Counted from the stretch's first letter, positions 8,501 to 15,342 are shown. The stretch: DNA of 19,755 bases from Erythrobacteraceae bacterium CCH12-C2 (GCA_001556995.1 LSKF01000032.1:1-19755); one strand, 5' to 3'. Notes: a model not told the origin generated them from the sequence alone. Numbers and translations: made by a program.

Positions 8501-8695
8501 GGCGGCGACCGTCTCAGCGAGCGTTTCGGCCGAGGCGCCCGGGAAACTGGCGGAGACGACCACGGTGGGCGGGGCGATCTCGGGATATTGCGCCACCGGC
8601 AGCGTCGGATAGGCGATCAGCCCGACGATCACGATCAGGATCGAGAGCACCGCCGCAAAGATCGGCCGGTTGATGAAGAAGTGCGGGAAGTTCAC
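5498..8695 (-). CDS. RND multidrug efflux transporter, HAE1 (AcrB/MexF-like)
   Basis: Inner-membrane proton/drug antiporter of 1065 residues, full length for the HAE1 family. The N-terminal helix FFINRPIFAAVLSILIVIVG is diagnostic. The proton relay is intact: Asp411-Asp412 in GIVVDDAIVVVENV (TM4) and Lys946 in GLAAKNAILIIEFARQ (TM10). Porter-domain hallmarks PLEEQINGVENMLYMSS and QNRVSTAEPRLPEEVRRLGV are present. The two halves repeat the layout of one helix, a large periplasmic loop and a block of helices. Overall wording is nearest the MexF/OqxB branch, but substrates cannot be read from sequence. The start is GTG at 8695, with AGGGGG about 10 nt upstream, 14 nt after the stop of the adaptor gene. 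The C-terminal tail is Pro/Ala-rich (PLPPPPATAEAEA). It is the middle gene of an MFP-RND-OMF operon and is coupled by ATGA to the channel gene. Confidence 0.97.
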   Translation of the reverse strand: MNFPHFFINRPIFAAVLSILIVIVGLIAYPTLPVAQYPEIAPPTVVVSASFPGASAETLAETVAAPLEEQINGVENMLYMSSSSTGDGNVAITVTFAQGTDVDQAQVLVQNRVSTAEPRLPEEVRRLGVTVRKNSPDLLMVATLISKDGTYNQQYLSNYATLQLIDRLSRVEGVGSVRIFGGRDYSMRVWIDPDRATTLNLDAAEIVAAVRAQNVQVAAGAIGQPPYNAGGTAFQLNIQTKGRLVTVEEFGDIIVRRFDDGRLIRLSDVARIELGAQDYSVNAFNSGSPTVAVVVSQLPGSNAIATAAAVRAELDSAKEDFPPGLDYAIPYAPTEYIEASIAAVEDTLLEAIVLVALVVLVFLQSWRAAIIPIIAIPVSLVGSFAFLSAFGFSLNNLSLFGLVLAIGIVVDDAIVVVENVERVMEEEGLGPREAAHKTMDEVSGALIAIALVLIGVFLPTSFIPGISGQFYRQFALTIMSATAISAFVSLTLSPALAALLLRPKAHEDAPVPPGPRGWGTRFARTFNTAFARLSERYGRFTARTVRMLGIIGIVYVALIGTTIWRFADTPSGFIPAQDQGYLIAVLQLPPGTSLERTTAALEQAQTIALANPATAGTVAFGGFDGATFTNAPNTAAMFVSLKPHGDRAGANQVLGELNGAFQAITAGSAFVIPPPPVSGIGTGGGFKMMIEDRGGSGYQALETVAFTMMAKANQAPGIGGAFTTFNTRTPRLYADIDRERAEQLGVPLQNVFATLATYLGSTYVNDFNLLGRTFRVTAQADAPFRESAADILRLRVRSDSGSMVPLSAIMTIRNEGGPYRVVRYNLYPAAELQGNTLPGFSSGQSLTTMEQLADETLPQGFAYDWTELAFEQKQAGNTGSIAFALAVVFVFLLLAAQYESLVLPLAVILIVPMCLLAALLGVNFMRMDNNILTQIGLVVLIGLAAKNAILIIEFARQNEDNGMGLREAAQEAAKLRLRPILMTSIAFILGVLPLVLGQGPGSEMRQALGVAVFFGMLGVTIFGLIFTPAFYVIARKFGDWVAQRAKRNNSREPLPPPPATAEAEA

Positions 8696-8709
8696 CTTCG
8701 TTCAGCCCC

Positions 8710-9900
8710 CTATCGCACGGTCGCTTCAGCCGCGGGCGGTGCCGTGACCGGCAGCGCCACTGGCGCTGCATTTTTGGCACGGGGCTTGATCGGCTGCGCC
8801 TTGGGCACCACGACGGCGCCGGGCTGAAGCCGGGCAAAGCCGTCGAGCACCACCTTGTCAGTGGGCTTGAGCCCGACCTTGATCACCCGCAAGCCTTCGA
8901 CCATGGGGCCAAGCTCGACATTTCGCATTTCGACCTTGTTGTCCTTACCCAGCACGAACACCGCGCGGCGCGTTTGGTCGGTGATCACCGCTTCGTCGGG
9001 AACAAGCAGGCCCTTGTAGGTACCCGAACCCAGCAACCGCGCTCGCCCGAACAGACCGGGCACGAGGAAACCGTCAGGGTTGCGGATCTCGGCCCGGGCC
9101 TTGATCGTGCCGGAGCGCGGATCAATTGCATTGTCGACGAACACCATCCGGCCCTTCCAGCGATAGCTTTCTTCGTCAGCGAGCTGGATCTCGACCGGGT
9201 TTGGCGCATAGCGCGACGATTGCCGTTCCCCGGACTGATCCTGCCGCACATATTTGAGATAGAAGCTTTCCGCTCCATCGAAAGTGAACCAGATCGGATC
9301 GATCGAAACCACGCGCGTGAGCACGGTCTGCCCGGCGGTCACATAGTCGCCCAGCGCAGCCCGGCGATCGGAGACGCGGCCTGAGACCGGGGCACGCACT
9401 TGCGTGAACGACAGGTCCAGCCGCCGCGCCTCAGCGCTGGCCCGGGCCGCGCCGAGCGAAGCGTCAGCTGCCTTGGCAGCGGCCGCTTTCTGTTCGTAGA
9501 CCTCCTTGCTGATCGCTTCCATCGGCAGCAGTTCCGCAGCGCGGGCAAGTTCGGTGGCCGCCACTGTGCGGTTGGCGCGGGCGCGCGCCACTTCGGCCTC
9601 GGCCTGGGCAAGCGCTGCACGGAATGGGCGCGGATCGATCTCATAGAGGAGCGCGCCTTTGGGCACCGCCAGGCCTTCGCGGAATGCGATGCGGGTCACA
9701 TTGCCTGAAACGCGCGGAATGATCTCGACGTCATCCACGGCCTCGAACCGGCCGACATAATCGTCCCAATCGGTGACGTTGCGCTGCAGCGGCTCGCCCA
9801 CCGCGACCTGCGGCGGAGGCGGCGGAGGCGGCGCGGAATCTGAACAAGCGGCTGTGACGAGAACAGCTGCGGCAATGAGGAGGTGTCTGGTCTTGGTCAT
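8710..9900 (-). CDS. RND efflux periplasmic adaptor (membrane fusion protein)
   Basis: A 396-residue adaptor of the AcrA/MexE type that bridges the RND pump and outer-membrane channel. The signal peptide ends in a lipobox-like VTAAC with Cys at residue 19 (Thr at -3 is not the usual Leu), followed by a run of seven prolines. The first lipoyl half-motif is VEIIPRVSGNVTRIAFREGLAVPKGALLYEIDPRPF, the coiled-coil hairpin spans about 80-150, and the second half-motif is TQVRAPVSGRVSDRRAALGDYV. A beta-barrel domain includes the FVDNAIDPRSGTIKARAEI signature. The ATG at 9900 is chosen because it begins the signal peptide and has GAGGG about 6 nt before it; the frame extends to a GTG at 10008 but those residues look non-coding. 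First gene of the operon; 100 nt separate it from the stop of the DUF1275 gene, so it may have its own promoter. No TetR or LysR repressor adjoins it. Confidence 0.95.
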   Translation of the reverse strand: MTKTRHLLIAAAVLVTAACSDSAPPPPPPPQVAVGEPLQRNVTDWDDYVGRFEAVDDVEIIPRVSGNVTRIAFREGLAVPKGALLYEIDPRPFRAALAQAEAEVARARANRTVAATELARAAELLPMEAISKEVYEQKAAAAKAADASLGAARASAEARRLDLSFTQVRAPVSGRVSDRRAALGDYVTAGQTVLTRVVSIDPIWFTFDGAESFYLKYVRQDQSGERQSSRYAPNPVEIQLADEESYRWKGRMVFVDNAIDPRSGTIKARAEIRNPDGFLVPGLFGRARLLGSGTYKGLLVPDEAVITDQTRRAVFVLGKDNKVEMRNVELGPMVEGLRVIKVGLKPTDKVVLDGFARLQPGAVVVPKAQPIKPRAKNAAPVALPVTAPPAAEATVR

Positions 9901-10000
9901 CGAAGCCCTCAATGCATGAGCGACGGATCCGTTCGTACCTGAATCGGCACCTCTTGCACCATTGCAGCAAGGCAGGTGGGTCGAGAGCAAGTTCTGCACT

Positions 10001-10684
10001 TCAATCACGCCAGGCCAGGCGGATCATCAGGACAGTCGCAGGCAGGCCGACCGCTGCCAAGCCGAATTCTGCCTGCCCCATCGCGCCAGCTGCGCACCCG
10101 GCGCCAAAGGCGATGACCGCTCGAAGCATCATCGACTCGCCCGCTCCGGCCTGGCTACCTTCCGCGGGACGCGGGGCAAGGTGCAGCAGTTGCGCGGTTC
10201 GGATGGCCAGCGAGGCGACATTGCCTGTCATGACCGCAAAGGGTGGCCCCATCCCAGGGTTCAGCCGGTGGGCCGCGTTGAGCATTCCCATTGCCGCGAT
10301 CAGCACCACTGCGCTGCCAGCGTCCCAAGGCCCGGTACCAAGCCATGCGCTTACCCCGGCAACGCCCGCCATTAGCAGTACGGCAGACCAGAGGGTCATA
10401 GACAGCCCGCGCTCGGGCGTCATGCGTACGGCTATCGCTCCTGTCAGCATGGCCGCGACGAAAAACACCGGAAGCGCCCCGAGTTGCAAGAGCTCCGGCC
10501 CCTTGCCTGCGATCGCTCCGCCGCTGGCGAAAGCCGCGGCAAGCAGCACGAAGTTGCCCGTGACATGCGCCACGAACAGCCCCTGCATATGAATGAAAGC
10601 CGCCGTATCGACAAAGCCCGACAGAAAGGCGAGCAGCGACGCGACCGACAGGAAGCCGGCGGAGGCGGGCTTGCCGGCGCTCAT
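10001..10684 (-). CDS. DUF1275 (YoaK-family) membrane protein
   Basis: A 227-residue integral membrane protein with about six hydrophobic segments. The family opening is seen: FLSVASLLAFLSGFVDTAAFIHMQGLFVAHVTGNFVLL, where G-x-x-D and H-x-T-G-N are the recurring DUF1275 residues. The second-half echo is MGMLNAAHRLNPGMGPPFAVMTGNV, with MTGN repeating the first-half motif. The biochemical role of the family is unknown to me. The start codon overlaps the DoxX stop by four bases (ATGA), so it is the promoter-distal gene of the XapX-amidohydrolase-DoxX-DUF1275 unit and is translationally coupled. Confidence 0.9.
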   Translation of the reverse strand: MSAGKPASAGFLSVASLLAFLSGFVDTAAFIHMQGLFVAHVTGNFVLLAAAFASGGAIAGKGPELLQLGALPVFFVAAMLTGAIAVRMTPERGLSMTLWSAVLLMAGVAGVSAWLGTGPWDAGSAVVLIAAMGMLNAAHRLNPGMGPPFAVMTGNVASLAIRTAQLLHLAPRPAEGSQAGAGESMMLRAVIAFGAGCAAGAMGQAEFGLAAVGLPATVLMIRLAWRD

Positions 10685-11103
10685 TGTGTGCTCCGTCCGA
10701 ACAGCACTGCGGCAAGGCCCAGTCCGGCAATCAGGCCGATATGCTCGAAGAAGGTGGTCGCATCCCTGATCCAGGCGTATTTGGGCCTGGCCCAGAAATC
10801 ATGTGCGGCGAAGGTTGCAGCCAGTGTGAAGACAGCAAGCATCGCTGCGCCTGCCCATACAGCTCGGCCCCGCGCCAGCAGCAGGATCGACCCGCGCAGT
10901 TGCACCGCAATCACCGCGGCTGCGAACAGCGCAGCTGGCTCAAGTCCGGTAAGCCCCCGGACCTCGCCTTCAGCACCGCCAAAGTCGGCCGCCTTGGTGA
11001 TCCCGTTCAGCACGAAGGGCGAGGCGAGCGCGAGGCGGGCAAGCCACCCGGCCCAGCCGGGCAAGGCATGCGGCGCTGGCTTATCCGGCGTACTATCCGT
11101 CAT
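10681..11103 (-). CDS. DoxX-family small membrane protein
   Basis: A 140-residue membrane protein with four hydrophobic segments in the DoxX arrangement. The first is LARLALASPFVLNGITKAADFGG, the family's conserved opening (R-x-x-L-x-x-x-F-x-x-x-G-x-x-K). Later segments are LFAAAVIAVQLRGSILLLA, WAGAAMLAVFTLAATFAAHDFW and IGLIAGLGLAAVLFGRS. DoxX proteins occur next to oxidoreductases, hydrolases and redox-stress genes; a defined activity is not established. The ATG at 11103 shares a base with the amidohydrolase stop (TGATG), and the frame upstream of it belongs to the amidohydrolase gene in another phase. The stop overlaps the DUF1275 start. Confidence 0.9.
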   Translation of the reverse strand: MTDSTPDKPAPHALPGWAGWLARLALASPFVLNGITKAADFGGAEGEVRGLTGLEPAALFAAAVIAVQLRGSILLLARGRAVWAGAAMLAVFTLAATFAAHDFWARPKYAWIRDATTFFEHIGLIAGLGLAAVLFGRSTQ

Positions 11104-13058
11104 CACACCGCCCAGCACGCGCAACCGAGCGCCCCCCAGAAGCTCTTGAGATCGCCCACCGGCAGTGCCGCTCCCCATGCGCTGGCATGGTCGTGGCCGT
11201 GGACGCCGCAACCACTGGCACAGCCGCAGGAGGAAGCCGCAACCTTGGCGAGCGCCGCCTGTCCAAGGTCAGGCGCCACCTTGTTGTAGCCGCCCCAAAC
11301 ATTGACCGGCGACCAGTCGGGCATCGCTGGCGGGAGCGGGGGTGCCAACCCGGCAAAGTCGCCCGCACCGTAAACCGGTTTGCCATCGACTATTGTGAGA
11401 ACCGAGGTGATCTGCCGGATTTCGTCGCCCGGCACGCTGAAATAGTCGCGATCGAGCACAGCAAGATCGGCCAGCATCCCGGCTACGATCCGGCCCTTGC
11501 GGCCTTCCTCGTTCGAGAACCAGGTGGTGTTCTCGGTCCACATTCTCAGCGCGGTTTCGCGGTCGAGCAAATTGCGCTGCGGGTAGAGTCCAGTGCCGCC
11601 CAGCGTCTTGCCGGTCACCAGCCAGCTGAGCGATACCCACGGATCATAGGAGGCAACGCGGGTCGCATCCGTGCCTGCCGAGGTTTTGACCCCAGCCTCC
11701 AGCACCCGCTTGAATGGCGGCGTCGCCTCGGCGGCGCGCGCGCCATAACGGTCGATGAAATACTCGCCCTGATAGGCCATGCGGTGCTGGAACGCGATCC
11801 CACCGCCCAGCGCCGCAACCCGGTCGATCGAGCGTTCGCTGATCGTTTCGGCATGGTCGAAAAACCAGTGGATGCCATCGAGCGGGATGTCCCGATTGAC
11901 CTTCTCGAATACGTCGAGCGCGCGGGTGATCGTTTCGTCATAGGTCGCGTGCAACCGCCAGGGCCAGCGGTTCTGCGCAAGGATGCGGATCACGCCTTCG
12001 AGGTCGTCTTCCATATTGTCAGGCATGTCCGGGCGCGGCATCCGGAAATCCTCGAAATCGGCGGCGGAGAAGACCAGCATCTCGCCCGCGCCGTTCAGGC
12101 GGAAATAGTCGTCGCCCTGGTGGTAATTCGCCGTGGAGGTCCAGCGCAGGAAATCCTCCTTCTCCTCGCCCGCCTTCTGGGTGAAGAGATTATAGGCGAT
12201 GCGGATCGTCAGCTGGTTGTTGGCATGCAGTTGTTCGATCACAGCGTAGTCATCGGGGTAGTTTTGGAAGCCGCCACCTGCGTCGATCACACTCGTCACG
12301 CCCAGCCGGTTGAGGTCGCGCATGAAGTGGCGGGTGGAATTGAGCTGGTACTCGAACGGCAACTTCGGCCCTTTGGCGAGGGTCGAATAGAGAATCCCGG
12401 CATTGGGACTGGCGATCAGCAAGCCCGTGGGATTGCCGCTCGCATCGCGCTGGATTTCGCCGCCCGGAGGGTTGGGCGTGTCCTTCGTGTAGCCCACCGC
12501 GCGCAGGGCCGCTGCGTTCATCAGCGCGCGGTCATAGAGGTGGAGGATGAACACCGGCGTATCCGGCGCGGCGACGTTGATCTCGTCCAGCGTCGGCAGG
12601 CGTTTCTCGGCAAACTGGTGCTCGGAAAAGCCGCCCACCACCCGCACCCATTGCGGCGGCGGCGTGTTGGCGACCTGCGCACGCAGCATCGCCATCGCGT
12701 CCGACAGGCTGGTGAGCCCGTCCCAGCGCAGCTCCATGTTGAAATTCAATCCGCCGCGGATGATGTGGATGTGGTTGTCGCACAGGCCCGGGATCACGCG
12801 CCGCCCGCCGCAATCGATTACCTGCGTATCAGGCCCGGCAAGCGCCATGATTTCCGCCAGCTCGCCCGCTGCTGCGAACCGGTTGCCGCTGATCGCGACC
12901 GCCTCGGGCGCAGGATTGGCTCGGTCGAGCGTGGTGAAACGACCATTGACGAGAACGATGTCGGCTATGCCTGCGGCTGGCTTCATCAATTGGCCTTTCA
13001 GAACGGGCAGCAGCCCCGCAAGCGACAGGCCAGCATTGACGGCGCGCCGATCAATCAT
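11103..13058 (-). CDS. YtcJ-type amidohydrolase (Amidohydrolase_3), possibly Tat-exported
   Basis: A 651-residue metal-dependent hydrolase of the amidohydrolase superfamily. The N-terminal composite domain (IADIVLVNGRFTTLDRANP...AVAISGNRFAAAG) leads to the barrel entry motif RRVIPGLCDNHIH, with metal ligands His96 and His98. The Amidohydrolase_3 signatures are W-V-R-V-V-G-G-F (about 150), GLTSLSDAM, RLGVTSVIDAGGGFQNYP, HATYDETITRALDVFE, HWFFDHAETI and AGTDATRVASYDPW; TENTTWFSNEEGRKGRIVAGMLADLAVLD closes the fold. The first 22 residues (MIDRRAVNAGLSLAGLL) resemble a weak Tat signal with an Arg pair. The C terminus carries an unusual Cys/His cluster: Cys 611, 613, 617, His 620, 622, 624, Cys 646 and 648. 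The substrate is unknown; relatives hydrolyse exocyclic amides or imides. Start and stop overlap the XapX and DoxX genes by four and one bases, so it is operonic. Confidence 0.92.
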   Translation of the reverse strand: MIDRRAVNAGLSLAGLLPVLKGQLMKPAAGIADIVLVNGRFTTLDRANPAPEAVAISGNRFAAAGELAEIMALAGPDTQVIDCGGRRVIPGLCDNHIHIIRGGLNFNMELRWDGLTSLSDAMAMLRAQVANTPPPQWVRVVGGFSEHQFAEKRLPTLDEINVAAPDTPVFILHLYDRALMNAAALRAVGYTKDTPNPPGGEIQRDASGNPTGLLIASPNAGILYSTLAKGPKLPFEYQLNSTRHFMRDLNRLGVTSVIDAGGGFQNYPDDYAVIEQLHANNQLTIRIAYNLFTQKAGEEKEDFLRWTSTANYHQGDDYFRLNGAGEMLVFSAADFEDFRMPRPDMPDNMEDDLEGVIRILAQNRWPWRLHATYDETITRALDVFEKVNRDIPLDGIHWFFDHAETISERSIDRVAALGGGIAFQHRMAYQGEYFIDRYGARAAEATPPFKRVLEAGVKTSAGTDATRVASYDPWVSLSWLVTGKTLGGTGLYPQRNLLDRETALRMWTENTTWFSNEEGRKGRIVAGMLADLAVLDRDYFSVPGDEIRQITSVLTIVDGKPVYGAGDFAGLAPPLPPAMPDWSPVNVWGGYNKVAPDLGQAALAKVAASSCGCASGCGVHGHDHASAWGAALPVGDLKSFWGALGCACWAV

Positions 13059-13318
13059 GCCTCACGCTCGTCCCTGAGGCCCGGTCGCGTCGGCAAGGGG
13101 CCGAGGATGTGTTCCGCACAATCCGCCCGGGTCTCAGCGATCACCTCGGGATGGCCGCTCCAGATGCGTCTGGCGAGCGGCACGATCTGCTCACCCAGCA
13201 GAATACCAAGCAACCCCACCAGCGCGATGACCGGCGGCGCAGGGGAGCGCACGTTGAGCAGGCTGTACACGATTCCGACCAGCAATCCGGCACCAAGCGC
13301 AGCAAGATAGGGCTTCAT
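13055..13318 (-). CDS. XapX-domain (DUF1427) small membrane protein
   Basis: An 87-residue protein whose first 50 residues form the two-helix XapX domain: MKPYLAALGAGLLVGIVYSLL, then NVRSPAPPVIALVGLLGILLGEQIVP. The S-P-A-P-P-x-x-A-L-x-G-L-L-G-x-x-x-G motif is the diagnostic part. The remaining 37 residues are polar (HPEVIAETRADCAEHIL...) and probably cytoplasmic. The family is named after xapX in a xanthosine operon; its activity is not established. The ATG at 13318 has GGAG 9 nt upstream and begins the domain exactly; the frame runs further up to 13426 without family features. The stop overlaps the amidohydrolase ATG by four bases. It is the first gene of the coupled four-gene run, 125 nt downstream of the isochorismatase-like gene. 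Confidence 0.88.
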   Translation of the reverse strand: MKPYLAALGAGLLVGIVYSLLNVRSPAPPVIALVGLLGILLGEQIVPLARRIWSGHPEVIAETRADCAEHILGPLPTRPGLRDEREA

Positions 13319-13346
13319 CGCTTCACTCCGTGCAAGGGCGGAAAGC

Positions 13347-13380
13347 GGGCCGGCCGTTCTTGGGGACAAACGGCCGGCCC
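13347..13380. terminator. 12-bp perfect hairpin between hydrolase and XapX genes
   Basis: Arms 13347-13358 (GGGCCGGCCGTT) and 13369-13380 (AACGGCCGGCCC) are exact inverted copies around a 10-nt loop. On the minus strand it follows the isochorismatase-like stop by 63 nt and precedes the XapX start by 28 nt. Only a short CTTT follows, so termination would be partial at best. Attenuation, mRNA processing or a protein binding site are alternatives. A second hairpin lies just before it on the transcript (13386-13393 with 13410-13417, eight pairs including one G-T). Confidence 0.6.
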
Positions 13381-13443
13381 AGCGCGCGGTCCGATTCAGG
13401 GTCGGGAGGCGGACTGCCGCGGTCAAGGCGGGTAAAGCCCGGC

Positions 13444-14100
13444 TCAGCCCTCGTGCGCGTCAGGGCCGAGCATGTTCTTGGCGTAGATCAGGCCGAGCCC
13501 GTAAGCCCCGCCGAAAGCCATCGCCGCTTGGGTAACGTCATCATAGGTTTCGTGCCGCGCCCAGTCGCGCTGCAGCTCGAGCATGTATTGCAGCGCGGTG
13601 ATCGGCCGCACGCCCATCTGGATCATGCGCTGCATCGCGCGCTCGTGCGCCTCGTCCGAGACATCGCCGCAGGCGTCGGTGATGACGTAGACCTCGAAGC
13701 CCTGGTCGATCGCCGAAAGCGCCGGGCCGACGATGCACACGCTGGTCCAAAGGCCGGCGAACACGATGCGGCTCTTGCCCGCCGCGTTCACCGCAACAGC
13801 GATCCGATCGTCCTCCCAGGTGTTCATCGTGGTGCGGTCAATCACCTCGTGCCCGGGAAACTGGCTCTTGATCTCGTCGAACATCGGGCCGGAGAAGGTC
13901 TTCTCGGCGACCGTCGTCAGAATGGTCGAAACACCGAAGATGCGCGCAGCATTGCTTATGAGTGCAGCATTGTTACGCAACATGATCGCATCGATGGACT
14001 TTGTGGCAAAAGCCATCTGCGACTGGTGATCAATCATGATCAGCGTGTGATCGGCAGGGGAAAGCAGCGTAGAGCCCGCTTGGGCGACAGCCGAAGGCAT
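13444..14100 (-). CDS. Isochorismatase-like cysteine hydrolase (YcaC-type)
   Basis: A 218-residue cytosolic hydrolase of the isochorismatase-like superfamily, close in size and wording to YcaC proteins. It shows LIMIDHQSQMAF with the catalytic-type Asp24, the TFSGPMFDEIKSQFPG and NTWEDDRIAVAVNAAGKSRIVFAGLWTSVCI segments with nucleophile-type Cys122, and FEVYVITDACGDVSDEAHERAM. The usual catalytic Lys between them is not obvious by eye (RTTMNTWED is at the expected place). YcaC-type substrates are largely unassigned; the fold hydrolyses small amides, ureas and vinyl ethers. The ATG at 14100 is chosen for AGGA 10 nt upstream and because it begins the family's N terminus; the open frame to 14238 adds nothing recognisable. 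It is divergent from an AraC gene and upstream of XapX-amidohydrolase-DoxX-DUF1275. Confidence 0.92.
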   Translation of the reverse strand: MPSAVAQAGSTLLSPADHTLIMIDHQSQMAFATKSIDAIMLRNNAALISNAARIFGVSTILTTVAEKTFSGPMFDEIKSQFPGHEVIDRTTMNTWEDDRIAVAVNAAGKSRIVFAGLWTSVCIVGPALSAIDQGFEVYVITDACGDVSDEAHERAMQRMIQMGVRPITALQYMLELQRDWARHETYDDVTQAAMAFGGAYGLGLIYAKNMLGPDAHEG

Positions 14101-14355
14101 AGAGCGATGTCCTGTCTTATGGATAGACGCTTCAGGAATAGGTCGAAGGAACCCGATACGCGGCGCAGCAATTGCTGCCAAAGGACAAGACTTGCTGAAA
14201 AGCGTCTGCAGAAAGCGCAGACCTCGCGCCGCCGACACGGCTCCGGTCGGAGGCGACCACGGAGCGAAGCCAAAGGCCGCTTTCCCTATCCACCGCCAAC
14301 TTGTCAGGTGCCCGGCCTGGCCGTAAGCTACAAGGCAGGCTTTCTGGCGAATGCG
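14101..14355. promoter_or_regulatory. Divergent promoter region with 14-bp perfect palindrome
   Basis: 255 nt separate the start codons of the isochorismatase-like gene (leftward) and AraC regulator (rightward), so both promoters should lie here. GCAGCAATTGCTGC at 14165-14178 is a perfect palindrome 65 nt upstream of the hydrolase start. A further short inverted pair is GTCTGC/GCAGAC near 14205-14223. AraC proteins more often bind direct repeats, so the palindrome may belong to another dimeric regulator. No confident -35/-10 pair was found. Confidence 0.4.
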
Positions 14356-15276
14356 ATGGCAACAACGAGATCATTCTTGCGCCCTGGCAAGCAACGCGGT
14401 TTGCGGTTCGCGGACACCTATCGCGAAGGCGAGCATGGGCGATTCGTTCGTCAGGCTGCACAGATAGGAACGTTTGGCGCGACGACGCTCCTGATCGATC
14501 AGCCCGCAGGAAACTACACGACCAAAGGCACAGCGGATCTGGTTCTCTGTTCGGTTCTCAACCACGGCGTCGCAGCCGGTATCGATTTCGGGGCCGGCCG
14601 TTTCCACTACCAGAGCGCCGTAACCCCCTTTTTTCTCAGCCCTCCGCAATCACCGTCCGCGTTTGCTGTCGAGAGCGATCATGAGGCGCGGCTGCTCGCA
14701 ATCCCGATGAGCGAAGTCCGCGAGTTGCTCGGTCGCCATGGCCTGCGGGCGCATGACGAGCTTGAACCCCTGTTCTCAGGTGGATTTCAAGACCCCTTCC
14801 TTGGTTCTGTCATGCCCCAGCTTTGGCAAACGCTTGATTTTCAGGACGCAACAGGGGCTCTTCTGCAGGATTCTGTCCTCGTCACGATCATCCTCGCGCT
14901 GAAAAGGGTCAGCGGTTCGGCCCGAACCTTGTCGCCAAGGGTATCCGGCGGCCTCAGTCCCGCGATGGTTCGCAGGGCGACTGAATTCCTGCTGGCCGGT
15001 ATCGAGCAGCCCATGGGTCTCAAGGCGCTTGCCGAGCACCTCGAGATGTCCGAGTTCCACCTTCACCGCGCCTTCACCTGCTCAGTCGGCTGTTCGCCAC
15101 ATCGCTGGCAATTTCTGCGGCGCATGGAGATGGCCTGCGAACTGCTCAGAAATCGGGAATTGAATGTGCTGGAGGTCGCTCTCGCCACCGGATACAACAG
15201 CCCGCAGGCGTTTGCGCGCATGTTTCGCAGGCATTTCGGATGTTCACCGATCGATTACCGGCGCGCCGTGATCTGA
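14356..15276 (+). CDS. AraC-family transcriptional regulator (divergent to hydrolase operon)
   Basis: A 306-residue regulator. The C-terminal 90 residues contain the two helix-turn-helix units of the AraC/XylS domain. The first is MGLKALAEHLEMSEFHLHRAFTCSVGCSPHRW (about 220-250). The second is LNVLEVALATGYNSPQAFARMFRRHFGCSPIDYRR (about 270-304), the canonical signature. The N-terminal 200 residues look like a cupin-type effector or dimerisation domain (ETYREGEHGRF-like opening, LLIDQPAGNYTTKG); the ligand is unknown. ATG 14356 is the first plausible start: the frame is open far upstream to 13330, but that part is antisense to the hydrolase gene. The ribosome binding site is poor (AAGGCAGG about 20 nt before), so a non-ATG start slightly upstream is possible. 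Its divergent placement suggests control of the 14100-10001 genes. Confidence 0.9.
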   Translation: MATTRSFLRPGKQRGLRFADTYREGEHGRFVRQAAQIGTFGATTLLIDQPAGNYTTKGTADLVLCSVLNHGVAAGIDFGAGRFHYQSAVTPFFLSPPQSPSAFAVESDHEARLLAIPMSEVRELLGRHGLRAHDELEPLFSGGFQDPFLGSVMPQLWQTLDFQDATGALLQDSVLVTIILALKRVSGSARTLSPRVSGGLSPAMVRRATEFLLAGIEQPMGLKALAEHLEMSEFHLHRAFTCSVGCSPHRWQFLRRMEMACELLRNRELNVLEVALATGYNSPQAFARMFRRHFGCSPIDYRRAVI

Positions 15277-15342
15277 CGTGGCATTCCATCGCACCAAACT
15301 GAAAGGGCGAAGCAGCCCAAGACCTGCCGTCCTTGGAATGGA

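Noticed and set aside
9901..10008. GTG-initiated extension of the adaptor protein to 10008
   Set aside because: The extra 36 residues precede the lipoprotein signal peptide; a good ribosome binding site is at the ATG 9900.
11187..13310. A 707-codon plus-strand open frame
   Set aside because: Antisense to the well-supported amidohydrolase gene, with biased composition and no recognisable motif. The same holds for 6935-8356 (antisense to the RND gene) and 748-2070 (antisense to the TPR gene).
13330..15276. A 648-codon plus-strand open frame that would fuse about 340 residues to the AraC protein
   Set aside because: The upstream part is antisense to the isochorismatase-like and XapX genes, is Arg/His-rich without family features, and simply reflects high G+C. 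The AraC protein starts near 14356.
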